This document shows, in pieces, positions 1 through 6,192 of a stretch of 14,660 bases of DNA (positions are counted from its first letter, which is position 1; each line of letters starts with the position of its first letter). The position numbers and the translations under genes are program-made. This DNA comes from Mycolicibacillus parakoreensis (GTDB lineage Bacteria; Actinomycetota; Actinomycetes; Mycobacteriales; Mycobacteriaceae). Where the stretch lies: NCBI RefSeq assembly GCF_022370835.2, contig NZ_CP092366.2, positions 1 through 14,660 of the forward strand. The letters run 5' to 3'. The notes beneath the pieces were generated by a model. It did not search any database. It was not told the origin of the DNA and saw only the letters and a list, made by a program, of their open reading frames with translations.

Positions 1-291
1 ATGACCGCCGACGCCGCTGACCCCGACCGCATCCAAGCCGCGCTCGCCGAGCTACGCGCCGAAGCCACCGCCGCCCTGGAAGCGCTCACCCGACACCGAG
101 ACCGGGCCGTGGAACTGCGGGCCGCCGCCGACGACGAACAACGTGCCTACGCGGCCGCCTACCGGGCCATCCGCGCCCGCGGATGGTTCACCGTCGCCCA
201 ACTGACCGCGCTCGGTTGCCCCGCTCCCCGAACCCGCCGCAAACGCGCCACGCCCGCCACGGGCCGCGAGCGCGGCCCTGATCGCCGCTAG
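1..291 (+). CDS. Hypothetical small helical protein (96 aa)
   Basis: The gene opens with ATG at base 1 and ends at TAG. The N-terminal two thirds is rich in Ala, Glu, Arg and Asp and looks like one long charged helix, perhaps a coiled coil. It is followed by a short motif (RGWFTVAQLTALGCPAP, about residues 60-76) resembling a small helical DNA-contact segment, then a basic tail. Third codon positions are strongly G/C, which supports real coding. I do not recognise a family. If the molecule is circular, a TACGAT -10 box at 14647-14652 ends 8 nt before the ATG, which would make the transcript leaderless. Its last 240 nt lie opposite the 3' end of the putative rep gene, so only one of the two is likely to be conserved there. 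Confidence 0.65.
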   Translation: MTADAADPDRIQAALAELRAEATAALEALTRHRDRAVELRAAADDEQRAYAAAYRAIRARGWFTVAQLTALGCPAPRTRRKRATPATGRERGPDRR

Positions 292-1308
292 GTGGCGGCG
301 GCGTTGCGCTGCGGTCGCCGGCGGCGGCACCGTGCGCGCCCCTGCGGCCTCGTCCGGGCGGTCGGCGGCGCAGCCGCCGGCCTTTTTCCGCGGCCCATCG
401 GGCCGCCACTCCAACCGCCGCATCCGCGCAGCAAGGAACCCACCGGGCCGCTCGATCCGGTCGGGCCACGACCAGCCCGTTTCGGCCATGTCAGCATCGA
501 GTGCGGCCCTGATGTCGCGCGCCGCCCACACTGCCGGGTCAATGCGCGCTGCCGTGAGCGCATCACAGACCGCCCCGATGTGTCCCCGGCCCAGTCCGTG
601 CGTTTGCGCCACCAGCGCCGCGGCGAGACGCTGCACGGCTAAGGGCCGGGGCGCGCAGCGCCCCTCGGCCCTTCCCCGCTTGGATCGAATTTCCGGCGCG
701 CGCGGTGAGCGCGCGCTTGGTGAGTACAGATCAACGTAAGTAGAAGAACTACGACCGCCTGACGGCGGTAGGTGGAAAACGCCGCGGGTATCCACAGGCG
801 CGCGACGGCTCACCAGGTGGTACACACTCGGCCGCCGACCTTGCGCCGGCGTGCCCTCTGAACCGTGCCCGCGCTGCGCCTCGTGAACCCACCGGGCGGC
901 CCGCAGAAGCCGCCACGCGGCCGTCACGGTGCGTGGATCACAGTCAACCTGCCCGGCGATCCGCGCGCGCGTGATCGCACAATGTCGCCCCGTCGCATGG
1001 TCGGCATGATCGGCCATCACCGCGGCGACAGCCACAACCGTGGACGCCCCGACCGCGACCCCGGCCGCCCGGCGGGCATCATCGAACCCGCGCGCATCCG
1101 CAGCCCAGCAGCGCACCGACGTCAGCCAGCCAGCGCGGCTAGTCCACACCGGCAGGCTGCGCGAACACGCGCCCGCGCGCTCAATCCAGTTGCGCCGCGA
1201 CGTGCACGGCGCGCGGTTTAACTCTTGACGTTGTACACAGTGGCCACATCTGTGTGTCGCCGCTGGCGACCGACACGCGCATGAGCTACCGTGAGACGAG
1301 TCGTCCAA
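52..1308 (-). CDS. Putative plasmid replication initiator with HTH region
   Basis: This would bind the origin and start replication. About residues 45-165 form a compact region (SLPVW, AGVAVGASTV, MADHADHATGR, then DPRTVTAAWRLLRAARW) reading as a helix-turn-helix of the kind seen in actinobacterial plasmid Rep proteins. A second conserved-looking block (QTHGLGRGHIGAVCDAL through RPGGFLAARMRRLEWRPDGP) lies at about 235-305. The final 80 residues are Gly-rich, unlike the rest, and lie opposite the gene at 1-291. The start is uncertain: TTG at 1308 is the only plausible start upstream of the conserved part, and the first 40 residues are odd and Cys-rich; GTG codons inside the SLPVW region are the next candidates. 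A small ribbon-helix-helix-type gene lies just upstream, which fits copy-number control. The assignment to replication comes from remembered family patterns and from context, not from a defined catalytic motif. Confidence 0.55.
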   Translation of the reverse strand: MDDSSHGSSCACRSPAATHRCGHCVQRQELNRAPCTSRRNWIERAGACSRSLPVWTSRAGWLTSVRCWAADARGFDDARRAAGVAVGASTVVAVAAVMADHADHATGRHCAITRARIAGQVDCDPRTVTAAWRLLRAARWVHEAQRGHGSEGTPAQGRRPSVYHLVSRRAPVDTRGVFHLPPSGGRSSSTYVDLYSPSARSPRAPEIRSKRGRAEGRCAPRPLAVQRLAAALVAQTHGLGRGHIGAVCDALTAARIDPAVWAARDIRAALDADMAETGWSWPDRIERPGGFLAARMRRLEWRPDGPRKKAGGCAADRPDEAAGARTVPPPATAAQRRRHLAAIRAALAARGGRGAFAAGSGSGATERGQLGDGEPSAGADGPVGGRVGTLFVVGGGPQFHGPVSVSGERFQGGGGFGA

Positions 1309-1313
1309 GACAT
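1218..1313 (-). CDS. Possible 31-codon leader ORF before rep
   Basis: An ATG at 1313 opens a 31-codon frame (MSWTTRLTVAHARVGRQ...) ending in TAA at 1218. It overlaps the first 30 codons of rep in another frame. A purine-rich AAGGGG lies only 2 nt before the ATG, closer than an ideal ribosome binding site. It could be a leader peptide whose translation affects rep expression or the folding of the rep leader, or it may be chance. No family is recognisable. Confidence 0.2.
   Translation of the reverse strand: MSWTTRLTVAHARVGRQRRHTDVATVYNVKS
1235..1255. promoter_or_regulatory. Inverted repeat, possible operator near rep start
   Basis: The arms ACACAG and CTGTGT flank a centre containing the palindrome GTGGCCAC. 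A TTGACG at 1225-1230 is a good -35 match on the plus strand, but no clear TAnnnT box follows at the usual distance. The site lies inside the doubtful N-terminal codons of rep, so it may mark untranslated control DNA. It could bind Rep itself or the ribbon-helix-helix protein encoded next door. Confidence 0.3.
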
Positions 1314-1331
1314 CGCCCCTTCGGGGGTCCG

Positions 1332-1367
1332 GGACCCTCGCGGTAGCAGCCGCGGGGGTCCTCTTTT
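1332..1367 (+). terminator. Strong intrinsic terminator hairpin on plus strand before rep
   Basis: A 12-bp stem (1332-1343 with 1350-1361, one G-T pair) closes a 6-nt loop TAGCAG and is followed by TCTTTT. This is a classical intrinsic terminator for plus-strand RNA. A CCCC-TTCG-GGGG tetraloop hairpin lies just before it at 1316-1327. No plus-strand gene leads into it, which suggests a short non-coding RNA antisense to the rep leader. Confidence 0.65.
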
Positions 1368-1405
1368 ATTCAGCTGTCGTTCCTGGGCTGGGTCGGCCCC
1401 TGCGG

Positions 1406-1609
1406 TCACATCGCCAGCGGCAGCGCCTCCTCTGTCCGGTTCAGCTCACGAATCAAATCCGGCCGGCCGACGTGAGCCGCCATCACATCTGCGACGTACT
1501 GGCTGGTGCTCATGCCGCGCTCCTGGGCGCGGCGCTGGACCTCCGCGTAAACCTCGGCGGCCAGTCGCGGCGTGATCTGTCGCCGCTGGCCTTTGTTCGG
1601 TTGTGCCAT
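1406..1609 (-). CDS. Small ribbon-helix-helix-like DNA-binding protein (67 aa)
   Basis: A short basic N-terminus is followed by RRQITPRLAAEVYAEVQR, a short strand then a helix, and by the loop ERGMSTSQYVADVMAAHV, a second helix. This is the layout of CopG/Arc-type ribbon-helix-helix repressors. It starts at ATG 1609 with no strong ribosome binding site and lies 97 nt upstream of the putative rep start on the same strand. That position favours a role in repressing rep and setting copy number, as CopG-type proteins do on other plasmids. It could instead be an orphan antitoxin, but no toxin-like partner is next to it: the upstream gene (192 aa) is much larger than usual toxins. A small palindrome at 1629-1639 may be its operator. 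Confidence 0.65.
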   Translation of the reverse strand: MAQPNKGQRRQITPRLAAEVYAEVQRRAQERGMSTSQYVADVMAAHVGRPDLIRELNRTEEALPLAM

Positions 1610-1628
1610 GCAGCCGATGATGGCGCAA

Positions 1629-1639
1629 CTACCTGGTAG
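1629..1639. promoter_or_regulatory. Small palindrome upstream of the ribbon-helix-helix gene
   Basis: CTACC-T-GGTAG is a perfect 11-bp odd-centred palindrome about 20 nt before the ATG at 1609. Its size suits one ribbon-helix-helix dimer, so autoregulation is possible. It is short enough to be chance. Confidence 0.25.
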
Positions 1640-1657
1640 AACGGGTGCGACACGCCG

Positions 1658-2236
1658 TTACCGGCCTGAGATTTTCGCGGATGCGGCGGCAAGGTTCGCT
1701 GTGGCGGCCTTCTGCTGATCCGGTGGGTCGGCGGCCGCGCTGATCGCTGCGAGTGCGGCTTTGTCGAATTCCGCGGCGGCGGCGTGATCGGCTTCTGCGG
1801 CGACCAGCACCGATTGCAGCTCGGCCAGCATTGCGTCGAGCTGGTAGCACGGCACGCTCGGCTGCGGTGGTGGGCGATTGTGGACGGCGGCCGCCAGTGC
1901 CAGCATGGCGGGCGGCTGCACCGCCAGCGGCGGTGCGTAGAGCCGCGTGGCCCACGAGTCCAGCACCGCTGCGCGCAGCCGGTGGCGCTGTGCCAGCGCG
2001 GCCAGCACCGGCTGCTGGGCCGCCTCGATGGCGGCAATGAGCGGCTCGTACTGGGTCCAGTCGGTGTCGGTGCACTCGGCGCGAAATGTGGCGCGCCAGG
2101 GCTTGGCGGCCGGGGAGGGGTCGGATTTCCGCGCTGCCTCCAGCATTCCGGCGGCGGTCGCCACGACCGCCGCAACCGGTAACGCAGGGTCGGGCCGCCC
2201 ATAGAGAGCGCCCGCGGGAAAACTCGTGTCGGTCAT
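1658..2236 (-). CDS. Hypothetical Ala-rich protein (192 aa), coupled to the DUF5632/DUF5631-type gene
   Basis: The start is fixed by AAGGAG at 2245-2250, 8 nt before ATG 2236; longer in-frame starts lack this. The ATG shares ATGA with the stop of the upstream long gene, so the two are translationally coupled and probably act together. The protein is mostly helical and Ala-rich, with a central stretch of aromatic and charged residues (WRATFRAECTDTDWTQYEPLIAAIEAAQ), a Pro-rich turn (NRPPPQPSVPCY) and two further helices. There is no signal peptide or membrane segment, so it is presumably cytosolic. I do not recognise a family. A chaperone or partner of the long protein is possible from the coupling alone. 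Confidence 0.75.
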   Translation of the reverse strand: MTDTSFPAGALYGRPDPALPVAAVVATAAGMLEAARKSDPSPAAKPWRATFRAECTDTDWTQYEPLIAAIEAAQQPVLAALAQRHRLRAAVLDSWATRLYAPPLAVQPPAMLALAAAVHNRPPPQPSVPCYQLDAMLAELQSVLVAAEADHAAAAEFDKAALAAISAAADPPDQQKAATANLAAASAKISGR

Positions 2237-4230
2237 CGCAATATCTCCTTCGCCCACCGGGTGTGATAGTTGGCCGCCGCGCGGTCACCGTTCACCAGTG
2301 CCTCGGCGGCGGCGGTGATCATCCACCGTCCCACCGCAAGCGGATCAGGCCGCGGATACCCGTCGAGCACGTCGCGCGCGTACTCGGCGGTATAGGCCGC
2401 CAGCAGTGGGCGCTCGTCGGCGGCCAGTCCGCCGCGGCCGCCGTGTCGGGCCGCGGTCACGACCAGCCGCCGCAGCCCGCCGCACCGGGTGGCCAGCCCG
2501 ACGAGCTCAGGCACCAGCTCGTCCAGCTCAGCCGTCGCGCGCGCCCGGTGATCCCCGGTCAGCGCCGGAGCATCCGCAGCCGGGGGCGGGACATATCCCG
2601 CCGAATGTGCCGCCGCGACTTTCACCGAACCCAGCAGATCAACCGCGGTCATGTCGGTTCGCCGCACGGCCGGTGCCAGTACGACCACGCCAGCCGGCAG
2701 CCGCACGTGCGGCGGGATCCACCCACACGCCACGTCGGTCGTCAGCAGCGTCGCCCCATCGGCGCGCACGCCCGCGGCCCACGCCACGCCACGCTCCTGG
2801 CGGGCTACCGCGTCAACGATCCGCTGCAAACGGGCCTTCTCCTCCACCTGCCCACCCAGCGCCCCGGCTGCCGCCCCCGCAGTCGCTCCGGCGGTCGCCG
2901 GGGCCGCAGCCCCGGCGACGCTCGATGGCGGCGCTGTCTTGGCTACCGGCGACACCAGAGACCCGGCGGGCGCCCCGGCAGCACTGGCCGGGGCCACCGG
3001 CGTGCCCCCGACCGGGCCAGCAGGAGCAGCCGCCGCCGGCGGCGGCGGCGCTACCACCGGTGGCCGCAGATCGGAGCCGTAGGCGGGGAGCGGCCCCGCC
3101 GCCGCCATCGGCGGGGCCGCAGCTGATGGGGGGCCGGCGGCAATGACCGGCATAACGGGATGCGCCGGTGCCGCCGGCGCATCCACCACCGGTGGCACAA
3201 GGCTGGTCCCCGGCGAGGCCGTGTGCGGCCCCGCATCGACCGCCGGAACCGGGGTGGGGGGTCCGGGCGCTACTGGCTGCGGGGCCACGGGTGGCGGGGG
3301 CTGCGGGGCGCTGCCAGCTTCTGCGGCGTGCAGTGTGCCCGCCGTCAAAGCGTTCGCACCCGGCGCGACACCCTGTCCTGCTGCCGCACCCGAGACAAAC
3401 GCCTGGCCGAGGGAGTCCGGAGAGAGCGCTTGGCCCAGCGCGGCCGCCGGTGGCGGCGCTGGAGCCACACCCGGCACGGCGGGTGTGGCGGGGCTCAGCG
3501 CTCCAGCCACCGGAATATGTGGTGGCGCGCCTGCGTCCCCGGGTCCCGCCTCCGACGTGGCTGGCTGACGCACGTCGGGGATGACGGGGGCGGGGCCAGC
3601 AGGTGGTTCGGCCCCGGCTCCCTCTCCGTGTCCTCGGGTATCCGCACCGCGGACGTCGGGCACGGCGGCGGGCAACTCCGGTGGCGGTTCGGCCGCCACG
3701 ATGCCGCCGTGGTCGGCGAGGGCGGCGCGGGCAGTCAGGGCCGAGCCCTGGGCTTCGAGCACTCGCGTGGTGGCCGCTTCGACCATCGCGACTGCCTCGG
3801 TACTCGCTCTGGCTGCGTCGGCATGGCAGCGGGCGGCGACGGCGGCGATCGCGACTTGCTTGGTGATCGGATCGGCGCTGGAGGATTGGATGTGCTCGAT
3901 TTCGTCGTAACCGTCGGCGGCGATCCCGTCGAGTCTGCTGATAAGTGCGGTCGCGGCGTCGGACACCCGGCGTAGCTCGGCGGCCTTGGTGTCGGCTTTG
4001 TCCGCCAGTCTGCGCAGCAGCACAGCGGTGCGCTGGTAGGAGCCGATGACGTGCTCGGCGGTGCGGCCCTCATTGACCGCGAGCATCCGAATGGTGCTGT
4101 TGGTGCGCGCGGCCTCGTGGAGCCGCTGGTCGCGCTGATCCTCCCAATGTTGGGCGGCTGCTGCGAGCTGCCCAGGCTGGTCGCGTGGCGGCATCCACGG
4201 CCCCACCAGAGGATCAACTGCGGTCGTCAA
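2233..4230 (-). CDS. Long Ala/Pro-rich protein with DUF5632/DUF5631-like C-terminus (ESX-associated type)
   Basis: The protein is 665 aa if it starts at TTG 4230, which overlaps the stop of the lipoprotein gene (TTGA) and gives the sensible N-terminus TTAVDPLVGPW; ATG at 4194 is an alternative. Residues 1-176 are helical and free of Pro, with an EHVIGSYQRTAVLLRRLADKADTKAAEL bundle-like pattern. Residues 177-462 are a low-complexity Ala/Pro/Gly linker. Residues 463-665 are ordered (RLQRIVDAVARQE, VAWAAGVRADGATLLTTD, GWIPPHVRLPAGV, LLAAYTAEYARDVLDG, ANYHTRWAKEILR). That last part matches my memory of DUF5632 followed by DUF5631, as in M. tuberculosis Rv3899c near ESX-2. The biochemical role of the family is unknown. 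A helical N-terminus plus long Pro/Ala linker is common in ESX substrates and accessories, but no signal peptide or YxxxD/E secretion tail is evident. Confidence 0.75.
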   Translation of the reverse strand: MTTAVDPLVGPWMPPRDQPGQLAAAAQHWEDQRDQRLHEAARTNSTIRMLAVNEGRTAEHVIGSYQRTAVLLRRLADKADTKAAELRRVSDAATALISRLDGIAADGYDEIEHIQSSSADPITKQVAIAAVAARCHADAARASTEAVAMVEAATTRVLEAQGSALTARAALADHGGIVAAEPPPELPAAVPDVRGADTRGHGEGAGAEPPAGPAPVIPDVRQPATSEAGPGDAGAPPHIPVAGALSPATPAVPGVAPAPPPAAALGQALSPDSLGQAFVSGAAAGQGVAPGANALTAGTLHAAEAGSAPQPPPPVAPQPVAPGPPTPVPAVDAGPHTASPGTSLVPPVVDAPAAPAHPVMPVIAAGPPSAAAPPMAAAGPLPAYGSDLRPPVVAPPPPAAAAPAGPVGGTPVAPASAAGAPAGSLVSPVAKTAPPSSVAGAAAPATAGATAGAAAGALGGQVEEKARLQRIVDAVARQERGVAWAAGVRADGATLLTTDVACGWIPPHVRLPAGVVVLAPAVRRTDMTAVDLLGSVKVAAAHSAGYVPPPAADAPALTGDHRARATAELDELVPELVGLATRCGGLRRLVVTAARHGGRGGLAADERPLLAAYTAEYARDVLDGYPRPDPLAVGRWMITAAAEALVNGDRAAANYHTRWAKEILR

Positions 4231-4724
4231 CGGCAGGCCGTCCGCATGTCTGCGGTCGCCGTCTCGGCGGCATCGTGGACCGGAGCCCATTCCGCGTCGC
4301 TTGCTCCCCGCCCCGCGGCCGCCGCCACCAGCCGGTAGGCCCGCGCCAACGCCTGCGCCTTTCCGGCGAGGTCGGCATTCTCGCCGCCCATCGCCGGATC
4401 GTCGGCAGCCCGTTCCAGCAAGCCGGCGCCATTCACCAGCGCAATCTGCCCAGCGAGCGGATCACGCGCGCCGGCCTTCGACACCGCGTCTGCCGCGGTG
4501 TCGAAATCCTCGCAGGTCCGCGCGCGGGCGGCGGCGTAGTCCGCCGGTCCCGGCCCGACCCAATCGGTGCCGAAATCAGTTGGGCCGGGGCCGGCGGACA
4601 CTGGCTGCGTCGTCGGCGCGGTCGGCGGGCTGGTCTCCGGTGTCTCCGCCGGAGCGCAAGCGGTTAACGCGGCGGAGACGACGAGCACGGCCAGAACGGG
4701 GCGGGCGACGGCGGCGACGGTCAT
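4227..4724 (-). CDS. Predicted lipoprotein (165 aa)
   Basis: ATG 4724 gives a textbook type II signal peptide: short basic n-region, hydrophobic stretch VLAVLVVSAAL, and lipobox LTAC with the lipidated Cys at residue 23. A Pro/Thr-rich spacer follows, then a helical domain (YAAARARTCEDFDTAADAVSKAG ... LAGKAQALARAYRLVAAAAG) with further Cys near its start and at the C-terminus that could form a disulphide outside the membrane. The start is supported by TAAAAT at 4732-4737, exactly 7 nt before the ATG, so it may be a leaderless transcript; ATG 4772 and GTG 4781 would give longer n-regions. Its stop overlaps the TTG of the DUF5632/DUF5631-type gene, so the two are likely made together. The family is not recognised. 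Confidence 0.8.
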   Translation of the reverse strand: MTVAAVARPVLAVLVVSAALTACAPAETPETSPPTAPTTQPVSAGPGPTDFGTDWVGPGPADYAAARARTCEDFDTAADAVSKAGARDPLAGQIALVNGAGLLERAADDPAMGGENADLAGKAQALARAYRLVAAAAGRGASDAEWAPVHDAAETATADMRTACR

Positions 4725-4737
4725 GGATCGGATTTTA
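4725..4737 (-). promoter_or_regulatory. Leaderless -10 promoter element for the lipoprotein
   Basis: TAAAAT (4737 to 4732 on the minus strand) differs from TATAAT at one base and ends 7 nt before ATG 4724, the spacing expected when transcription starts on the start codon. No ribosome binding site precedes this ATG. No convincing -35 is seen. Confidence 0.5.
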
Positions 4738-4761
4738 GGGCTGACCTGCGACGACTGCGAC

Positions 4762-5022
4762 TCACCCAACATCGCGCCCACCCCCGGCCCAGGCTGTTAT
4801 ATGGATTGAGCTGCCCGAACGAGCCCCCGCGCAAGGCGTTGTTATATCCCGATACGCCGCGGCCGCGGCAGTCGCCAGCCCCTGCTGCTTGCCTGCGATC
4901 CTCCGCGCGGCTTCCTCGACGGAAAGCTGCTCGCCCTGGGCGGCCGCCAGCGCCAGCCGGTGCGCCACCTGGAGCGCCAGCAGCACCCCCACCACCCCAT
5001 GACTCAGTAATTCCGTACTCAC
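4762..5022 (-). CDS. Small hypothetical protein (86 aa), divergent from parA
   Basis: GTG 5022 is preceded by TATACT ending 7 nt upstream, which supports both the promoter and this start. Residues 1-60 form amphipathic helices (VVGVLLALQVAHRLALAAAQG, then LSVEEAARRIAGKQQGLATAAAAAY). The SVEEAARRI stretch looks like part of a helix-turn-helix, but too little remains to call one. The last 25 residues are Gly-rich and may be unstructured. Its first codons lie within the large inverted repeat of the partition region, so coding and centromere or operator functions overlap. Its stop overlaps the longer possible starts of the lipoprotein gene, and it would be the first gene of that leftward operon. 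A regulator of the divergent par promoter is possible, but this is inference. Confidence 0.55.
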   Translation of the reverse strand: MSTELLSHGVVGVLLALQVAHRLALAAAQGEQLSVEEAARRIAGKQQGLATAAAAAYRDITTPCAGARSGSSIHITAWAGGGRDVG

Positions 5023-5035
5023 GGAGCTCAGTATA
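5023..5035 (-). promoter_or_regulatory. Leaderless -10 promoter element for the 86-aa gene
   Basis: TATACT (5035 to 5030 on the minus strand) is followed by 7 nt and then GTG. It lies within the repeated CAGTAT elements of the par region, so a protein bound there would probably block this leftward promoter. Confidence 0.55.
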
Positions 5036-5077
5036 TCAGTATTGAATGGGTGTCCGGTGATTTCAGCGGCGACCCGT

Positions 5078-5083
5078 TATGCT
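5078..5083 (+). promoter_or_regulatory. Candidate -10 box for the parA operon
   Basis: TATGCT fits the actinobacterial TAnnnT pattern and would start RNA near 5090, so the inverted repeat at 5098-5121 would lie in the first transcribed bases. That is a good position for repression by the partition proteins. No clear -35 is present. Confidence 0.35.
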
Positions 5084-5143
5084 GACGGAAATACGGACTT
5101 CCGTGAGTACGGGAATACTGAGGTAGCAAGTGAGAGTGGATCG

Positions 5144-5776
5144 ATGGAGCGGCTGACGATCGCGGTGGCCAACCTCAAGGGCGGGAGTACGAAAACCACG
5201 ACGGCCGCATTCGTGCTGCACGCGCTGGCCGAGGCGGGCTTGTCTGTGCTCGGTGTCGACGCCGACGGCGAGAACGAATCTTTGCTCGCATGGTCAGAGA
5301 CGGGCGAGTGGACGGTGCCGGTAATCGGAATGCCGGTATCAGATCTGCACCGCAAGCTGCCGGGCATCGCCGGCGACCGCTATGACGCGCTGGTGATCGA
5401 TACACCGCCGATGAAGGAGCAGCGTGGTGTGGTGGCGTCAGCAATCCGGCTGGCCACCCACGTCCTCGTGCCGCTCGCTCCGACTGGCATGGAATACGCG
5501 CGCCTGGCCGCCGTCCGTGAATTAGTGGACGACGCAGCAGCATTGGCCCCCGGCGAGCCACCGCAGCTGGCGGTCGTGCTCACGCGCACGGTCGCCAATG
5601 CCGCCAGCACCGAGGTATACCGCCAGCTACTCACCGACGAGGGAGTCCGCGTGCTGGGCCCGACTGTCGCCCGGCTGGAGCGGTATGCCCAGGCTTTTGG
5701 CCTGCCAATCACCGCGGCCGCGGCCACCGCTTACGGCGATATCGCCGCGGAGCTGCTAGCCGCGACGGTCACGTAA
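5144..5776 (+). CDS. parA: ParA-family partition ATPase (210 aa)
   Basis: This is a P-loop ATPase of the small ParA type that drives plasmid segregation by binding the nucleoid and responding to a centromere-bound partner. The deviant Walker A KGGSTKTT is at residues 12-19, with the signature lysine at 12. A DADGEN segment at 39-44 serves as Walker A', and Walker B ALVIDTPP is at 82-89. The length and lack of an N-terminal DNA-binding domain fit the short type Ib ParA class, whose repressor role usually passes to the small partner protein. ATG 5144 is chosen because the Walker A motif is then close to the N-terminus, as in relatives; upstream in-frame codons run through the repeat region. The partner gene begins 42 nt after the stop. 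Confidence 0.92.
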   Translation: MERLTIAVANLKGGSTKTTTAAFVLHALAEAGLSVLGVDADGENESLLAWSETGEWTVPVIGMPVSDLHRKLPGIAGDRYDALVIDTPPMKEQRGVVASAIRLATHVLVPLAPTGMEYARLAAVRELVDDAAALAPGEPPQLAVVLTRTVANAASTEVYRQLLTDEGVRVLGPTVARLERYAQAFGLPITAAAATAYGDIAAELLAATVT

Positions 5777-5813
5777 ATACTGAAATACGGAACTCCGTAC
5801 ATATTCCGGGAGG
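5775..5813. promoter_or_regulatory. Second set of par repeats and ribosome binding site before the partner gene
   Basis: AATACTGA, ATACGGAA and TCCGTAC, the same words seen upstream of parA, fill the gap between parA and the next gene. GGGAGG at 5808-5813 is its ribosome binding site. The repeats may be part of the centromere or modulate the second gene alone. Confidence 0.5.
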
Positions 5814-5818
5814 CAATG

Positions 5819-6118
5819 ATGAGTAGCGCCGCCGAGCAGATCAAGGCGAATGCGGCTCGGCTTCGGCAAAAGCCGAGCAGCCCGGCGACAACGCCTGGGC
5901 CGCCGACAAGGCCGCCTCGCCAAAAACTGGTGCGGAGGACCGTAGACCTGGCACCCGCTACCCACCGTGCCTTGGATGCCTGGCAGTCCGCCCGAGCTGA
6001 GGACCTCGGCCTGGCCCGCGTGACCGGCCAACAGGTGCTCGCCGCACTCATCGAGCAGCTCCTCCACGACGATGCCCTGGCCGAGCAGATCACCAACACC
6101 ATCGCGGCTGACCAGTAG
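5819..6118 (+). CDS. Ribbon-helix-helix centromere-binding partner of ParA (99 aa)
   Basis: Residues 1-37 form a flexible, basic, Pro-rich tail. From residue 38 there is a strand (RRTVDLA), a first helix (PATHRALDAWQSARAEDLG) and a second helix (TGQQVLAALIEQLLHDDAL), the ribbon-helix-helix order. Small proteins of this layout downstream of a short ParA (ParG/Omega-like) bind the centromere repeats, repress the operon and stimulate ParA through the flexible tail. ATG 5819 is preferred over ATG 5816 because GGGAGG then has a better spacing. The gene ends 4 nt before a strong hairpin at 6123-6162, which may end the operon. Confidence 0.75.
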   Translation: MSSAAEQIKANAARLRQKPSSPATTPGPPTRPPRQKLVRRTVDLAPATHRALDAWQSARAEDLGLARVTGQQVLAALIEQLLHDDALAEQITNTIAADQ

Positions 6119-6122
6119 GTGT

Positions 6123-6162
6123 GCTCCCGCCCGGGCCGCTGTCGCGGCCCGGTTGGGTCCGA
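6123..6162 (+). repeat. Copy A of a perfect 40-bp inverted repeat, containing a hairpin
   Basis: This 40-bp sequence is identical to the reverse complement of 8560-8599. Inside it, a 9-bp stem (CCGGGCCGC with GCGGCCCGG) closes a TGTC loop at 6130-6151. It begins 4 nt after the stop of the ParA partner gene. The stem could end par transcription, though no T run follows. It also lies just upstream of the gene at 6193, in the same orientation relative to that gene as copy B has to its own downstream gene. Confidence 0.85.
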
Positions 6163-6192
6163 ATTGTCGTACCCGGCAGGGAGGATGGTGCT

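Larger units (their letters stand above)
5003..5121. repeat. Partition-site-like inverted repeats upstream of parA
   Basis: The 24-bp sequence at 5003-5026 (core TTCCGTACTCACGGAG) recurs in inverted orientation at 5098-5121 (core CTTCCGTGAGTACGGGAAT) with few mismatches. Between them are CAGTAT tandem copies at 5029-5043 and an ATACGGA at 5091-5097. The same words reappear after parA at 5775-5802. Sets of short palindromic repeats around parA are typical of a centromere and autorepression operator bound by a ribbon-helix-helix partner. Confidence 0.6.

Noticed and set aside
292..739. Plus-strand frames opposite rep
   Set aside because: They are Arg/Pro-rich shadows of the rep frame, with no ribosome binding site and no protein-like pattern.
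1218..1409. 63-codon minus-strand frame between the ribbon-helix-helix gene and rep
   Set aside because: Its first half translates the terminator hairpin region. Only the part from ATG 1313 is kept, as a low-confidence leader.
2850..3320. Repetitive GCC/GGC tracts that might be a tandem repeat array
   Set aside because: They encode the irregular Ala/Pro/Gly linker of the long protein. There is no regular unit, and no CRISPR-like repeat-spacer order.
2086..3975. Several long plus-strand frames opposite the DUF5632/DUF5631-type gene
   Set aside because: High-GC Ala/Pro repeats on one strand keep the opposite strand open. Their products are Arg/Pro/Gly-rich without domains, and the minus-strand gene has coupled starts and a recognisable C-terminal region.
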